A stretch of DNA of 44,978 nucleotides, taken from contig RECJ01000190.1 of NCBI GenBank assembly GCA_007694115.1, positions 1 to 44,978 of the forward strand, given 5' to 3'. Position 1 is the stretch's first letter. Each line of letters starts with the position of its first letter. Shown in pieces: positions 32,165 through 40,963 of this stretch. The notes beneath the pieces were generated by a model, which was not told where the DNA came from, searched no databases, and saw only the letters and a list, made by a program, of their open reading frames with translations. The translations under genes and the position numbers were made by a program. The DNA is from Leptolyngbya sp. DLM2.Bin27 (lineage in GTDB: Bacteria > Cyanobacteriota > Cyanobacteriia > Phormidesmidales > Phormidesmidaceae).

Positions 32165-34840
32165 TCAGGGGTTGGCCTCTAGGGCATCGCGAATTTTTTG
32201 CGAGAGTTCAACTCTACCGTAGGGCTTGCTCAAGAGCTGTACCCCTGGGTCTAATCGGCCCTGGTGAACAATCGCATTTTCGGTATAGCCAGAGGTGTAA
32301 AGCACCTTGAGCTGGGGGCGAATTTGCCGCCCCTGGTCAGCCAGATCGCGGCCACTCATGCCGCCGGGCATGACTACATCAGTAAACAACAGATCGATAT
32401 CGTCGCGCTGCCGCAGCATGGCGAGGGCGGCGGGGCCATTGGCCGCCACCAGCACAGTGTAGCCCAGGTCAACCAGCTGATTGTGGGCATAGCGACTCAC
32501 CAGATCGTCGTCTTCGACCAGCAAAATCAGCTCTGATCCACCCGTCATCACCTCCGGTTGCCGCTGGGTCTGCGGCACGGCCTCGCCCGCCCAGCGGGGC
32601 AGATACATTCTCACGGTGGTGCCCTGGCCCAGCTCAGAGTAGAGGCTGATATGCCCCCCCGACTGCTTAATAAAGCCGTAGACCATGCTCAGGCCCAGGC
32701 CGGTGCCTTTACTTTTGGCCTTGGTGGTAAAGAAGGGCTCAAACACCCGCTCTAGGTGGTCGGGGGCAATGCCCGTGCCCTGATCTGACACCGCTACCAT
32801 CACGTACGGGCCGGCCTCGACCTCCACATGCTGGTCGGCGTAGTCTTGGCAGAGGTGTACATTGGCGGTTTCGAGGGTGAGCCGACCACCCTGGGCCATG
32901 GCGTCGCGAGCGTTGAGACAGAGATTGAGCAGCGCGCTTTCGATCTGGGCCGGGTCGACCAGGGCGGTCCACAGCTCGGCCTCCGGCACCAGGTCAATTT
33001 CGATATGTTCACCCAGGGTACGGCGCAACAGCCCATCTATGGCGGCAATCAGCTGGTTGAGGTTGACCGCCTCGGGCTCTAGGGCTTGGCGGCGGGCAAA
33101 AGCCAGCAGCCGCTGGGTCAAGTCGGCACCGCGCCGGGCGGCATCGCCAATCATGTCGGCCAGGGGATGCAGGCGAGGGTCGGCTTCGAGCAGTTCGCTG
33201 AGCAGCTCGGCATTACCCAACATCACCGTCAACAGGTTATTAAAGTCGTGGGCGATGCCGCCGGTGAGCTGCCCCAGCGACTCTAGCCGCTGGGACTGCT
33301 GGAGCTGTTCTTCGAGGGCAACCCGATCGCTGACATCTTGGAAATACACCGCCAGCCCTTCGCTGGAGGGGTAGGCGCGAATATCGACCCACAGCGCTAA
33401 GGGCGGATAGTAATCGCGAAACTCGGCGGCCTTACCCTCGGCTATGGCCCGCTTAAACCGCTGCTCAAAGGTGCTGGCGGCGGCGGCAGGAAACTCATCC
33501 CACAGCAGTTTGCCCAGCAGGTCATCGCGATCGCGCCGCAGCAGCCGTTCGGCCTGGCCATTGACAAAGCTAAAGCGCCACTGCCGATCGAGGGTGATAA
33601 AAGCTTCCGTGATGCTCTCTAGGGTGATGTGGAGGCGGTGGGCCATCTGGCGAGCCTCTTGGGCAAGCTGCTTTTGGTCGTGGATCTCGGTGGCGGTGCC
33701 GTACCACTTGACGATCTGCCCCGCCCCATCGCAAATGGGCACGGCTTGAACCAGGTGCCAGCGGTAGCGACCGTCGTGGCGGCGCAACCGAAACTCAAAC
33801 CGGTAGGGGCTGCCCTGCTGTACGGCGGCTGACCACACGGCTTGGCAGGGGGCAACATCGGCGGGGTGCAGTAGAGCAATCCAAGTGCGGCTGGGGTCGG
33901 GCTGGGGGGGCAACTGGCCAGTGTAGTCCCGCAGGGCCTGGCTGGCGTAGTCGACAGTGCCGTCGGGTTCGGCGGTCCACACGATCAGGGGCATGGCGTC
34001 GGCCAGCACCCGCAGCCGCTGCTCACTGCGCTCTAGGGAGGCCTTGGCCTGCTTGCGGGCGGTGATATCTTGAAACGCCCCCTGCACCGCGACAATCTGG
34101 CCCTGGGCATCGCGCACGGGCTGGGCGGTGGATCGCACCCAGACCCGATCGCCCTGGGCGGTGATAATTTGCAACTCTTCGTCAAAGGGAATCCCCTGCT
34201 GAACGCAGGCGGTGAAGACCTCGGTGATGCGATCGCGGTACTCGGGCGCGTAAAAGTCAATCCCCTGGTCTACGGTGGGCGAAAACCCCGGCTCAAGCCC
34301 ATGGATGTGGGCCACTTCATCAGACCAGATGCAAACCCCCTCGGGCAGGCGCACCAGCCAGCCCCCCAGGTGGCCGATCTCGCTGGCAATCTGCAGCAGC
34401 CGCTGCTGGCCCTGGAGGGTCTCGTAGGTCTCGCTCAGGGCCTGCTGGGCCACCCGGGCGCGGTCGGTCTGGCGCATAATCGCCAGGGCGAGCCCGCTGG
34501 TAATGGCGATCACCACCGCCGACAGCAGCCGATTGAGCACCATATACCCCATGGGAAACCCCGCCGGCGGCGGGGCCGAGATCAGCAGCCCCGCCCCAGT
34601 CAGCACAACGGCTATGCCCCCGGTAACCACCACCCAGCCTGGGTGGCAAGAGCGGGCCGCCAGCAGCACCAGGGGCGGGTAGAGAATGCCGTGGGCAAAC
34701 CCCAGGGGCGTGAGGCTATCGAGCCCAAAGACGATTGCCAGCCCGGCCAGGGTAAGCCCCTGCATCGCTCTGGTCAACGGCGGATCTGTCGAGCTAATCT
34801 GTCGAGTTGGGCCGGTGGCCTTGGCTATGGCATGGTTCAT
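32165..34840 (-). CDS. Membrane PAS hybrid histidine kinase with C-terminal receiver
   Basis: 891 residues from ATG 34840; the frame upstream opens only with a TTG at 34960. The N-terminus (about 25-125) has four hydrophobic segments (LTLAGLAIVFGLDSL, GILYPPLVLLAARSC, GWVVVTGGIAVVLTGAGLL, LLSAVVIAITSGLALAIM). Three PAS/PAC units follow, including IVWTAEPDGTVDYASQALRDYTG and ITLDRQWRFSFVNGQAERLLR. HisKA has GGIAHDFNNLLTVMLGN (phospho-His). The ATPase domain has NLCLNARDAM, DQGTGI and GTGLGLSMVYG. The receiver has LLVEDDD, LLFTDVVMPGGMSGRD and SKPY. A membrane-anchored sensor with an unknown signal, divergent from the LOV kinase. Confidence 0.92.
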   Translation of the reverse strand: MNHAIAKATGPTRQISSTDPPLTRAMQGLTLAGLAIVFGLDSLTPLGFAHGILYPPLVLLAARSCHPGWVVVTGGIAVVLTGAGLLISAPPPAGFPMGYMVLNRLLSAVVIAITSGLALAIMRQTDRARVAQQALSETYETLQGQQRLLQIASEIGHLGGWLVRLPEGVCIWSDEVAHIHGLEPGFSPTVDQGIDFYAPEYRDRITEVFTACVQQGIPFDEELQIITAQGDRVWVRSTAQPVRDAQGQIVAVQGAFQDITARKQAKASLERSEQRLRVLADAMPLIVWTAEPDGTVDYASQALRDYTGQLPPQPDPSRTWIALLHPADVAPCQAVWSAAVQQGSPYRFEFRLRRHDGRYRWHLVQAVPICDGAGQIVKWYGTATEIHDQKQLAQEARQMAHRLHITLESITEAFITLDRQWRFSFVNGQAERLLRRDRDDLLGKLLWDEFPAAAASTFEQRFKRAIAEGKAAEFRDYYPPLALWVDIRAYPSSEGLAVYFQDVSDRVALEEQLQQSQRLESLGQLTGGIAHDFNNLLTVMLGNAELLSELLEADPRLHPLADMIGDAARRGADLTQRLLAFARRQALEPEAVNLNQLIAAIDGLLRRTLGEHIEIDLVPEAELWTALVDPAQIESALLNLCLNARDAMAQGGRLTLETANVHLCQDYADQHVEVEAGPYVMVAVSDQGTGIAPDHLERVFEPFFTTKAKSKGTGLGLSMVYGFIKQSGGHISLYSELGQGTTVRMYLPRWAGEAVPQTQRQPEVMTGGSELILLVEDDDLVSRYAHNQLVDLGYTVLVAANGPAALAMLRQRDDIDLLFTDVVMPGGMSGRDLADQGRQIRPQLKVLYTSGYTENAIVHQGRLDPGVQLLSKPYGRVELSQKIRDALEANP

Positions 34841-35161
34841 CGGCGGGGTGATTGACGGAGCAAGAGGGCATCGGTTGGTCTGGGTAGGGGTGCCAGCCTG
34901 ACCCGCGCCATCGGAGACAAAAGCCGTAAACTGCGGATTTTGCTGACGGCAATGGACCAAGAGAGGCCCTACGCTACAAGCATAGAACTGACTCCGGCAG
35001 GGGGCGAGGCCAGCCTTGCTTCAGGCACAAGATATCAAGTTTTATGTAGCGATTAACACCTTTACTTTGGGTACCTTGAGACCAGCATTTCCTTTATTTT
35101 CTATTTTAAGAGGGGTCAGCGGTGGCCCTTTTTCAAGGCTTACCTAGAGGGGTAGTAACCA
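34841..35161. other. Divergent promoter region between the two hybrid kinases
   Basis: About 320 bp that must drive both kinases in opposite directions. It contains TTTCCTTTATTTTCTATTTT (35090-35109) and an AGAGG site before the LOV kinase start. No palindromic operator was recognised. Confidence 0.45.
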
Positions 35162-38083
35162 ATGCAATCTGCGCCCTTACCTGCCGACGAGGTCTGTCGC
35201 CTAGAGGCTCTGTACCGATACCACATTCTCGACACTCCCCCAGCTCCGGGGTTTGACAACCTCACCCGCCTGGCCGCCATGGTCTGCCAGGTACCCATTG
35301 CCATGGTCAGCCTGATCGATAATCGACGGCAGTGGTTTAAGGCCCAGCTGGGGCTAGAGACCACCGAAACCCACCGCGATCTGGCCTTCTGCACCCACGC
35401 GATTTTGCAGTCAGAGCTATTTGAAGTGGCCGACGCCCTGGCCGACGATCGCTTTTGCGACAATCCCCTGGTCACGGGCAAACCCTACACTCGCTTTTAC
35501 GCAGGCATGCCCCTGATCACCGCCGATGGCTATGCCCTAGGCACCCTGGGGGTAATTGACCAGGTGCCCCGCCGTCTCACCCCAATGCAGCGGCAAACCC
35601 TAGAGCTGCTGGCAGCCCAGGTAATCGATCAGCTAGAACTGCACCGCCAGATTGAGCAAATTCAGCAGGCCGAAGCCGAGCGCCAGCGGCTCCAGGCCGC
35701 CCTGCGGCTGCAAGAGCGGGCAATCGCCGCCAGCAGCAACGGTATCGTGATTACCGACGCCAGCCAGCCCGACAACCCCATCACCTACGTCAACCCTGCC
35801 TTTGAGCAGATTACGGGCTACACCGCCGCCGAGGTGATGGGGAAAAACTGTCGTTTTTTACAGGGCAATCACATCGATCAGCCCGGAATACACAGCCTGC
35901 GCCAGGCCGTGCGGGCCGGTCGAGATTGCACCGTGGAGGTGATCAACTACCGCAAAAATGGCGAGTCATTTTGGAACCAGCTGAGTATTTCGCCGATCTA
36001 TGACCCCGACGGGCAGATTACCCACTTCGTTGGCATTCAGACCAACATCTGCGATCGCAAGCGAGCCGAGGCCCAGCTCCACCAGCACATGCGCGACCTA
36101 GAGCTAGCCCGCCGCACGGCCGAAGCCGCCAACCAGTCAAAAAGCGAATTTCTCGCCATGATGAGCCACGAGATTCGCACTCCCATGAACGCCGTCATCG
36201 GCATGACCAGCCTGCTGCTCGACACCTCCCTCACCGACCAGCAGCGTGACTTTGTCGAAACCACCCGCAATGCGAGCGATGCCCTACTCACCATCATCAA
36301 CGATATTCTCGACTTCTCAAAGATTGAGTCGGGCAAGCTCGATCTAGAAACCCAGCCCTTTAACCTACGCACCTGCCTAGAAGAAGCCCTCGATCTAGTA
36401 GCGGCCAAGGCTGCCGAAAAAGGCCTAGAGCTAGCCTACCTGCTGCCCGCTGACGTGCCGCTCCATCTGATGGGCGATGTCAGCCGCCTGCGTCAGGTGG
36501 TGGTCAACCTGGTCAACAACGCCATCAAATTCACCCCCGCCGGAGAGGTGATCATTACCATCGCCGCTCTACCGATGGCCCTAGGTTCGGCCCCCGAGGT
36601 AGAGATTCAAGTAGCCGTGAGAGACACCGGGATTGGCATTCCGGCTGACCGGCTTGACCGATTGTTTAAGCCCTTTAGCCAAGTCGACACCTCCACCACG
36701 CGCCACTACGGCGGCACCGGCCTAGGTCTGGCCATTAGCAAGCGCCTGTGCGAGCTGATGGGGGGCAACCTCTGGGTCGAAAGCACCGAGGGTCAGGGGT
36801 CAACCTTCTTCTTTACGCTGCGGGCCCAGGTCAATCCCCAGCCTCCCCTGCCTGCGACCATCAACCCAACCACCGTGCTCCAGGGATGCCACCTACTGGT
36901 GGTCGATGACAACGCCACCAACCGCAAAATTTTAGAGCTACAGCTCAAATCCTGGGGCATGACCACCGTCGCGGTAGATTCGGGCGCTGCCGCCCTCAAG
37001 ACCCTGGCCTGCCAGCGGTTTGACCTGGCTATTCTCGACATGCAAATGCCTGAAATGGACGGTCTCAGCCTGGCTCAGGCAATTCGCCAGCAGTTCCCCC
37101 AGCGGTTGCTGCCCCTGGTGATGCTCACCTCCCTGGGCTGGCCCCACAGCCCCGATGAGCACAGCCCCTTTGCCGCCTACCTGACCAAACCCGTGAAGCA
37201 GTCGCAGCTAATGGCAGTACTGGCCGCCGCCCTAGCGGGCCGATCCCTGCCAGTGCGGGTGATTCCCCGACCAGTGCCCAACGGTTACGATGCCACCCTG
37301 GGGGGGCGCTGCCCCCAGCGAATTTTGCTGGCCGAAGACAATGTTGTCAATCAAAAAGTGGCCCTGCAAATTTTGCGCCGCCTGGGCTACCGAGCCGATG
37401 TGGCCGCCAACGGGTTAGAGGTGCTGGCGGCCCTAGATCAACAGACCTACGGCCTGGTACTGATGGATGTGCAAATGCCCGAAATGGACGGGCTAGAGGC
37501 GACCCGACAGATTGTCAAGCGCTGGCCCAGCGGTCGCCCCCGGATCGTAGCGATGACGGCCAACGCCATGCAGGGCGATCGCGACGCATGCCTGCGGGCG
37601 GGCATGGATGACTACATCAGTAAGCCGATTCGGATCGATGAACTGACCCGAGTACTAGAAATGTCGGCAGTAGCCGGCCCAGCCCCAGCCAGCCCCACAC
37701 CAGCGGTTGACCTGACCACCCTGCGCACCTTTGCCGCCACCGTGGGCAACAACAGCCCCGATTTCATGGCCGACCTGATTTTCAGCTATCTAGAGAGCAC
37801 CGACCAGCTGCTGGCAGAACTAGCCCGCGCCTACCGCCAGCAAGACTGGCTCAGCCTGAAACGGGCTGCCCACACGCTCAAATCGAGCAGCGCCACCGTC
37901 AGCGCCACCGAACTGTCAAGCCTCTGCCAGCAGCTCGAATCATCTGCACCCAACAGCGATGATTTGACCAGCCCCAGCCAGGACATTGCCGCGCAGATCG
38001 GCACCATTCGGCGCACCGCTGACGGGGTCAAAACAGCGCTCTACTCTGCCCTAGGGCCCCAGGAGGTGCGCCGCCCATGCTAG
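35162..38083 (+). CDS. Blue-light LOV hybrid histidine kinase: GAF-LOV-HisKA-HATPase-REC-REC-HPt
   Basis: 973 residues. A GAF domain (about 20-165) lacks a bilin-type Cys. Then comes a LOV photosensor (about 190-300). It has the flavin motif GKNCRFLQG with adduct Cys230, [14 protein letters not shown] with Asn262 and Asn272, and Gln293 in FVGIQTNI, all residues of FMN-binding LOV domains. The kinase core has His336 ([16 protein letters not shown]), [21 protein letters not shown] and [10 protein letters not shown]. Two receivers follow (Asp626 in [10 protein letters not shown], Asp769 in [10 protein letters not shown]) and an HPt with His904 (AAHTLKSSS). It should photocycle under blue light and relay phosphate. 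Its 3' end overlaps the GGDEF regulator by 7 bp, the likely output. Confidence 0.93.
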   Translation: MQSAPLPADEVCRLEALYRYHILDTPPAPGFDNLTRLAAMVCQVPIAMVSLIDNRRQWFKAQLGLETTETHRDLAFCTHAILQSELFEVADALADDRFCDNPLVTGKPYTRFYAGMPLITADGYALGTLGVIDQVPRRLTPMQRQTLELLAAQVIDQLELHRQIEQIQQAEAERQRLQAALRLQERAIAASSNGIVITDASQPDNPITYVNPAFEQITGYTAAEVMGKNCRFLQGNHIDQPGIHSLRQAVRAGRDCTVEVINYRKNGESFWNQLSISPIYDPDGQITHFVGIQTNICDRKRAEAQLHQHMRDLELARRTAEAANQSKSEFLAMMSHEIRTPMNAVIGMTSLLLDTSLTDQQRDFVETTRNASDALLTIINDILDFSKIESGKLDLETQPFNLRTCLEEALDLVAAKAAEKGLELAYLLPADVPLHLMGDVSRLRQVVVNLVNNAIKFTPAGEVIITIAALPMALGSAPEVEIQVAVRDTGIGIPADRLDRLFKPFSQVDTSTTRHYGGTGLGLAISKRLCELMGGNLWVESTEGQGSTFFFTLRAQVNPQPPLPATINPTTVLQGCHLLVVDDNATNRKILELQLKSWGMTTVAVDSGAAALKTLACQRFDLAILDMQMPEMDGLSLAQAIRQQFPQRLLPLVMLTSLGWPHSPDEHSPFAAYLTKPVKQSQLMAVLAAALAGRSLPVRVIPRPVPNGYDATLGGRCPQRILLAEDNVVNQKVALQILRRLGYRADVAANGLEVLAALDQQTYGLVLMDVQMPEMDGLEATRQIVKRWPSGRPRIVAMTANAMQGDRDACLRAGMDDYISKPIRIDELTRVLEMSAVAGPAPASPTPAVDLTTLRTFAATVGNNSPDFMADLIFSYLESTDQLLAELARAYRQQDWLSLKRAAHTLKSSSATVSATELSSLCQQLESSAPNSDDLTSPSQDIAAQIGTIRRTADGVKTALYSALGPQEVRRPC

Positions 38084-39054
38084 TTCAACCTGAGTCAGCC
38101 CTGATTTTGGTCGCCGATGACGACCCGTTTATTCGCCATATGTTGACCCGGTACCTAGAGCATGAGGGCTACCAGGTGGTAGAAGCCGCCAATGGCGAGG
38201 CCGCCCTCGATCTCTATTTTTGCTACCTGCCCGACCTGGTCTTACTCGATGCCCTCATGCCCGTAGTGGACGGCTTTGAGGTGTGTCGGCGATTGCAAAC
38301 CATCGCCGAGAGCAGTCTTGCCCCCATCCTAATGATCACCGGCCTAGAAGACGAGAAATCAGTGGATCAAGCCTTTGAAATTGGCGTAGTCGACTACGTG
38401 ACTAAACCGATTCACTGGGCCGTGTTGCGGCAGCGAGTGCGGCGGCTCATTTTGCAACACCGGCTTGAGATTGAGCTGCGAGAGGCAAACCGCCAACTCC
38501 AGCAGCTAACTCTGATGGACAGCCTCACCCAGGTGCCCAACCGCCGTCGCTTCGATGAATATATTTTGCAAGAGTGGGGTCGAGCGGTGCGCGAGCATCT
38601 GCCCCTGGCCTTGATTATCTGCGACCTTGACCACTTCAAGCCCTACAACGATCACTATGGCCATCAGGCGGGCGATCGCTGCCTGCAACAGGTGGCCCAG
38701 ACCCTCAACCAGTGCATCAATCGCTCTGCAGACCTCCTAGCCCGCTACGGCGGCGAAGAGTTTGCGGTGATTTTGCCCAATACCACCCTGGAGGGGGCAA
38801 CTCAAATTAGCGATCGCCTAGTGCGTCAGGTTCGAGCCCTAGCCCTACCCCACGCCACCTCTCCCAGCGCCGCCACGGTCACCCTCAGCTGCGGCGTGGC
38901 CAGCATGCTGCCCATGGCTAACCACCTGCCGTCTGATCTGGTGTTAATCGCCGACCAGGCACTCTACCAGGCCAAGGCTCAAGGCCGCAATCAGTCTAAG
39001 GCCATCTACATTGTGCCGCCCACTGCTGAGCACCCCTGTGGCGTCAGGCATTAA
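38077..39054 (+). CDS. PleD-like response regulator with GGDEF diguanylate cyclase
   Basis: 325 residues. Receiver (about 8-125) with VADDDPF, Asp58 (VLLDALMPVVDG) and Lys110 (VTKPI). After a linker (HRLEIELREANRQLQQL) the GGDEF domain (about 145-315) starts MDSLTQVPNRRRFD and has ICDLDHFKPYNDHYGHQAGD and RYGGEEF (GGEEF at 225-229). The inhibitory I-site RxxD is present at 216-219, exactly five residues before GGEEF as in PleD, so c-di-GMP feedback inhibition is expected. The start overlaps the LOV kinase stop by 7 bp, pointing to translational coupling and to this protein as its phosphorylation target. Confidence 0.95.
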   Translation: MLVQPESALILVADDDPFIRHMLTRYLEHEGYQVVEAANGEAALDLYFCYLPDLVLLDALMPVVDGFEVCRRLQTIAESSLAPILMITGLEDEKSVDQAFEIGVVDYVTKPIHWAVLRQRVRRLILQHRLEIELREANRQLQQLTLMDSLTQVPNRRRFDEYILQEWGRAVREHLPLALIICDLDHFKPYNDHYGHQAGDRCLQQVAQTLNQCINRSADLLARYGGEEFAVILPNTTLEGATQISDRLVRQVRALALPHATSPSAATVTLSCGVASMLPMANHLPSDLVLIADQALYQAKAQGRNQSKAIYIVPPTAEHPCGVRH

Positions 39055-39428
39055 CCCTCAAGCTCTTCTACTTTTGGCTTGACCGCCTGGCCAACGAAAA
39101 AGTTGTTCAGCGCCGTTGACACTACCGACAGCACCATCGGCCCGACGATAAAGGCCCAAAAACCGCTGACCGCAAAACCCGGTGTCACCAGCGACGCCAG
39201 CCAAAAGCAAATGCCGTTGAGCACCAGGGAAAACAGGCCCAGGGTCAAAATCGTGATTGGTAGCGACAAAATGAACAGCACCGGCTTAATGATGCCGTTG
39301 ACGATGCCAATCACCACCGCCGCCACCATCGCCGCCGGAAAGTTAGCCAGCACCACGCCCGGAAAGATGGCGTCGACCAGCATCAGCGACAGGGCCGTAG
39401 CCAAAATACTCAGCAGATAGAGCAGCAC
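39051..39428 (-). CDS. Phage-holin-IV-like small membrane protein
   Basis: 125 residues with four hydrophobic segments: LLYLLSILATALSLMLVDAIF, AMVAAVVIGIVNGIIKP, ILTLGLFSLVLNGICFWLASLV and WAFIVGPMVLSVVSTALNNFF. The NGIIKPVLFILSLPITILTLGLF stretch is the signature of the 4-TM phage-holin superfamily IV, here a cellular gene common in cyanobacteria, not a phage lysis gene. Start GTG 39428, with GGGAGA upstream. Its 3' end overlaps the GGDEF gene end by 4 bp on the opposite strand. Function unknown. Confidence 0.85.
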   Translation of the reverse strand: MLLYLLSILATALSLMLVDAIFPGVVLANFPAAMVAAVVIGIVNGIIKPVLFILSLPITILTLGLFSLVLNGICFWLASLVTPGFAVSGFWAFIVGPMVLSVVSTALNNFFVGQAVKPKVEELEG

Positions 39429-39465
39429 AGTCAGATCTCCCTACGATGAATGTAATGCTAGCGAG

Positions 39466-39490
39466 AAGGGGGTGGGCTTTCGCCCCCCTT
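39466..39490. other. GC-rich hairpin upstream of the holin-like gene
   Basis: AAGGGGG (39466-39472) pairs with CCCCCCTT (39483-39490) around TGGGCTTTCG. It has no U-run on either strand. It lies 38 bp upstream of the holin-like gene start, in a divergent region with brnT. Confidence 0.4.
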
Positions 39491-39595
39491 CAGTTCGCCT
39501 TCCCCGAGTGATTATTCCATCCCTTCCATCCGGTCTTCAACGATGGTCAATGGGGATAAGCTGATGACTACCACTTTTAGCTATGATTTGAACAC

Positions 39596-39889
39596 ATGAA
39601 TGTAGCCTACCGCATTGAGGGGCTTGAGTTTGAATGGGATGAGACTAAGGCAGAACGCAATTTTGAAAAGCATGGTGTTCGCTTTGAAGAAGCTGCTGAA
39701 GCGTTTCTTGACCCCTTTTATCAAGTTGGCGATGCGTCGAGGCAAGGTGAAGATCGCAGCTTTATCTTGGGCTACTCGCTAACTCCCAGGTTATTGCTCG
39801 CGGTTTATGTTGAAAGGGGAACCAGAACACGAATTATTTCAGCCCGGATAGCCACTCGATCTGAGCGATATCTATATGAACAGTCCTGA
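39596..39889 (+). CDS. brnT: BrnT-family toxin
   Basis: 97 residues of the BrnT/DUF497 RelE-like ribonuclease fold. FEWDETKAERNFEKHGVRFEEAAEAFLDP is the family signature N-terminus. R-S-F-I-L-G-Y and LLLAVYVERGTRTRIISARIATRSERYLYEQ give the central strands and the conserved RIISAR(x)ATxxER end. Family proteins cleave RNA and are neutralised by a BrnA antitoxin. The next gene overlaps its end by 14 bp, as expected for the pair. Confidence 0.93.
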   Translation: MNVAYRIEGLEFEWDETKAERNFEKHGVRFEEAAEAFLDPFYQVGDASRQGEDRSFILGYSLTPRLLLAVYVERGTRTRIISARIATRSERYLYEQS

Positions 39890-40196
39890 TATAACGCCTG
39901 ATGAAATATTTGAGTTAAAGGTCAATAACCGAGCTTCTGAGGTGGTGACGGTAAAGATACCTACTGATACGTTGGCAGCTTTGCGTGCGATCGCAGACAA
40001 AAAAGACATGTCTTTAGAGGGGCTAATTAAATTCTATGTAGGTCAGGGTTTAAGGGCTGATCTGACCCAACTGCGGGCGGATCAAACGCTAAATGCTGCC
40101 CAGCAGGTTCTGTCTGAACATCTCAAATCCGGTGAAGCCGCAGCTAAGCTCGTCAATGAAATTCGCCAGAGAAGCATAACGGGTACCGCTGGATAA
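39876..40196 (+). CDS. brnA: Antitoxin of the BrnT pair
   Basis: 106 residues, overlapping brnT by 14 bp on the + strand. VVTVKIPTDTLAALRAIADKKDMSLEGLIKFYVGQGLRADL resembles a ribbon-helix-helix DNA-binding core, followed by a helical tail (AAQQVLSEHLKSGEAAAKLVNEIRQR). The usual BrnA has a C-terminal RHH; here the RHH-like segment is central and the protein ends in long helices, so it may be a variant antitoxin family. Pairing with brnT is from gene order. Confidence 0.8.
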   Translation: MNSPDITPDEIFELKVNNRASEVVTVKIPTDTLAALRAIADKKDMSLEGLIKFYVGQGLRADLTQLRADQTLNAAQQVLSEHLKSGEAAAKLVNEIRQRSITGTAG

Positions 40197-40256
40197 AAAT
40201 GCTCACCGTGCCGCTTTCTTCTCCGCAAAAAATTTTCCTAAGGGACGGCTATGTAT

Positions 40257-40529
40257 CTATCCCTCAAGTTTGTGAACAACAAACTGATGTAACAAGTTAG
40301 CAATCATGTTTGGCAAAGGGGTTTCAGCCTGAGTTGCAAGAGCCTGTAGAAACTGAAGATCTTGAGCAGGGATCTCAATTTTGATTTCCTCTAGCTCCCC
40401 TAGCTGGTCTTTGGCGTAGCTTTGGTAGCGTTTAATTTCTTCCTCAAGATTAGGAACCAACAGCCATTCATCGTTTTCTACCGATGTTAAAAGCTCTTGC
40501 TCTTGTAGGGCCAAATCATTTTCTTTCAT
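40257..40529 (-). CDS. Orphan antitoxin-like small protein
   Basis: 90 residues from ATG 40529 (MKENDLALQEQELL); a GTG directly upstream is possible. The C-terminal half, EIKIEIPAQDLQFLQALATQAETPLPNMIANLLHQFVVHKL, has the beta strand-helix-helix pattern of ribbon-helix-helix antitoxins, and the N-terminal half is acidic and helical (LTSVENDEWLLVPNLEEEIKRYQSYAKDQL). No toxin gene adjoins it on the same strand. It may be a leftover antitoxin or a partner of the BrnT system. Function inferred only from pattern. Confidence 0.7.
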   Translation of the reverse strand: MKENDLALQEQELLTSVENDEWLLVPNLEEEIKRYQSYAKDQLGELEEIKIEIPAQDLQFLQALATQAETPLPNMIANLLHQFVVHKLEG

Positions 40530-40568
40530 CACTAGATCTATAAGCTAAAGGTCTCTGTCATTTTCAAC

Positions 40569-40689
40569 TAAGTGGGTAGGCCAATTCAAATGTAGGATAG
40601 GTTAGCGATAGCGTAACCCATGCGGGCGTTGGGTTTCGTGCCTCAACCCAACCTACATCGACTTATTTTTAATTGGGCCTGTCTACTTA
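40569..40689. repeat. Nested inverted-repeat (MITE-like) element
   Basis: Inner arms ATGTAGG (40590-40596) and CCTACAT (40652-40658) bound a unit containing GCGATAGCGTAACCCA and GTTGGGTTTCGTG, related to the repeat at 7078-7162. Outer arms TAAGTGGGTAGGCCAATT (40569-40586) and the near-complement at 40671-40689 surround it, so the larger unit is about 120 bp. No ORF inside. Confidence 0.8.
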
Positions 40690-40873
40690 CTGTGATTTCT
40701 GGCAAGCGCATTTCATTACTGGAGAAGCGATGGTTGAGAGAAAATTAATATAACCTAAACTCGCCTATGCAGGTTTAATTCTCCTAATCCGCGTAGACAG
40801 ATTTCACTTGCGTAGCCACGACTTCTATTCGCTCGGCCACCACCTCAGCATATAGCTGTGTCCATTCGGAGCC

Positions 40874-40908
40874 ATGCTTTTACAGCAGAAGCCCGGCTGT
40901 AAAAGCAT
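40874..40908. other. Hairpin with 12-bp arms
   Basis: ATGCTTTTACAG (40874-40885) and its perfect complement CTGTAAAAGCAT (40897-40908), separated by 11 bases. It sits about 56 bp beyond the 3' end of the unknown AT-rich gene on the minus strand. It could be its transcript end or part of a repeat, but no U-run follows on the minus strand. Confidence 0.7.
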
Positions 40909-40963
40909 CGAAGACATTTCAAGATGACTCCTGCCATCGGCAATCTCCATAGAAACTCTCCTG

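Noticed and set aside
34070..34855. 261-codon + frame opposite the PAS kinase
   Set aside because: Complementary to the intact kinase gene; no domain similarity and Gly/His/Pro-rich product.
39051..39428. Phage lysis gene or prophage
   Set aside because: The four-helix holin-IV-like protein is a common cellular gene; no phage structural, integrase or endolysin genes are near.
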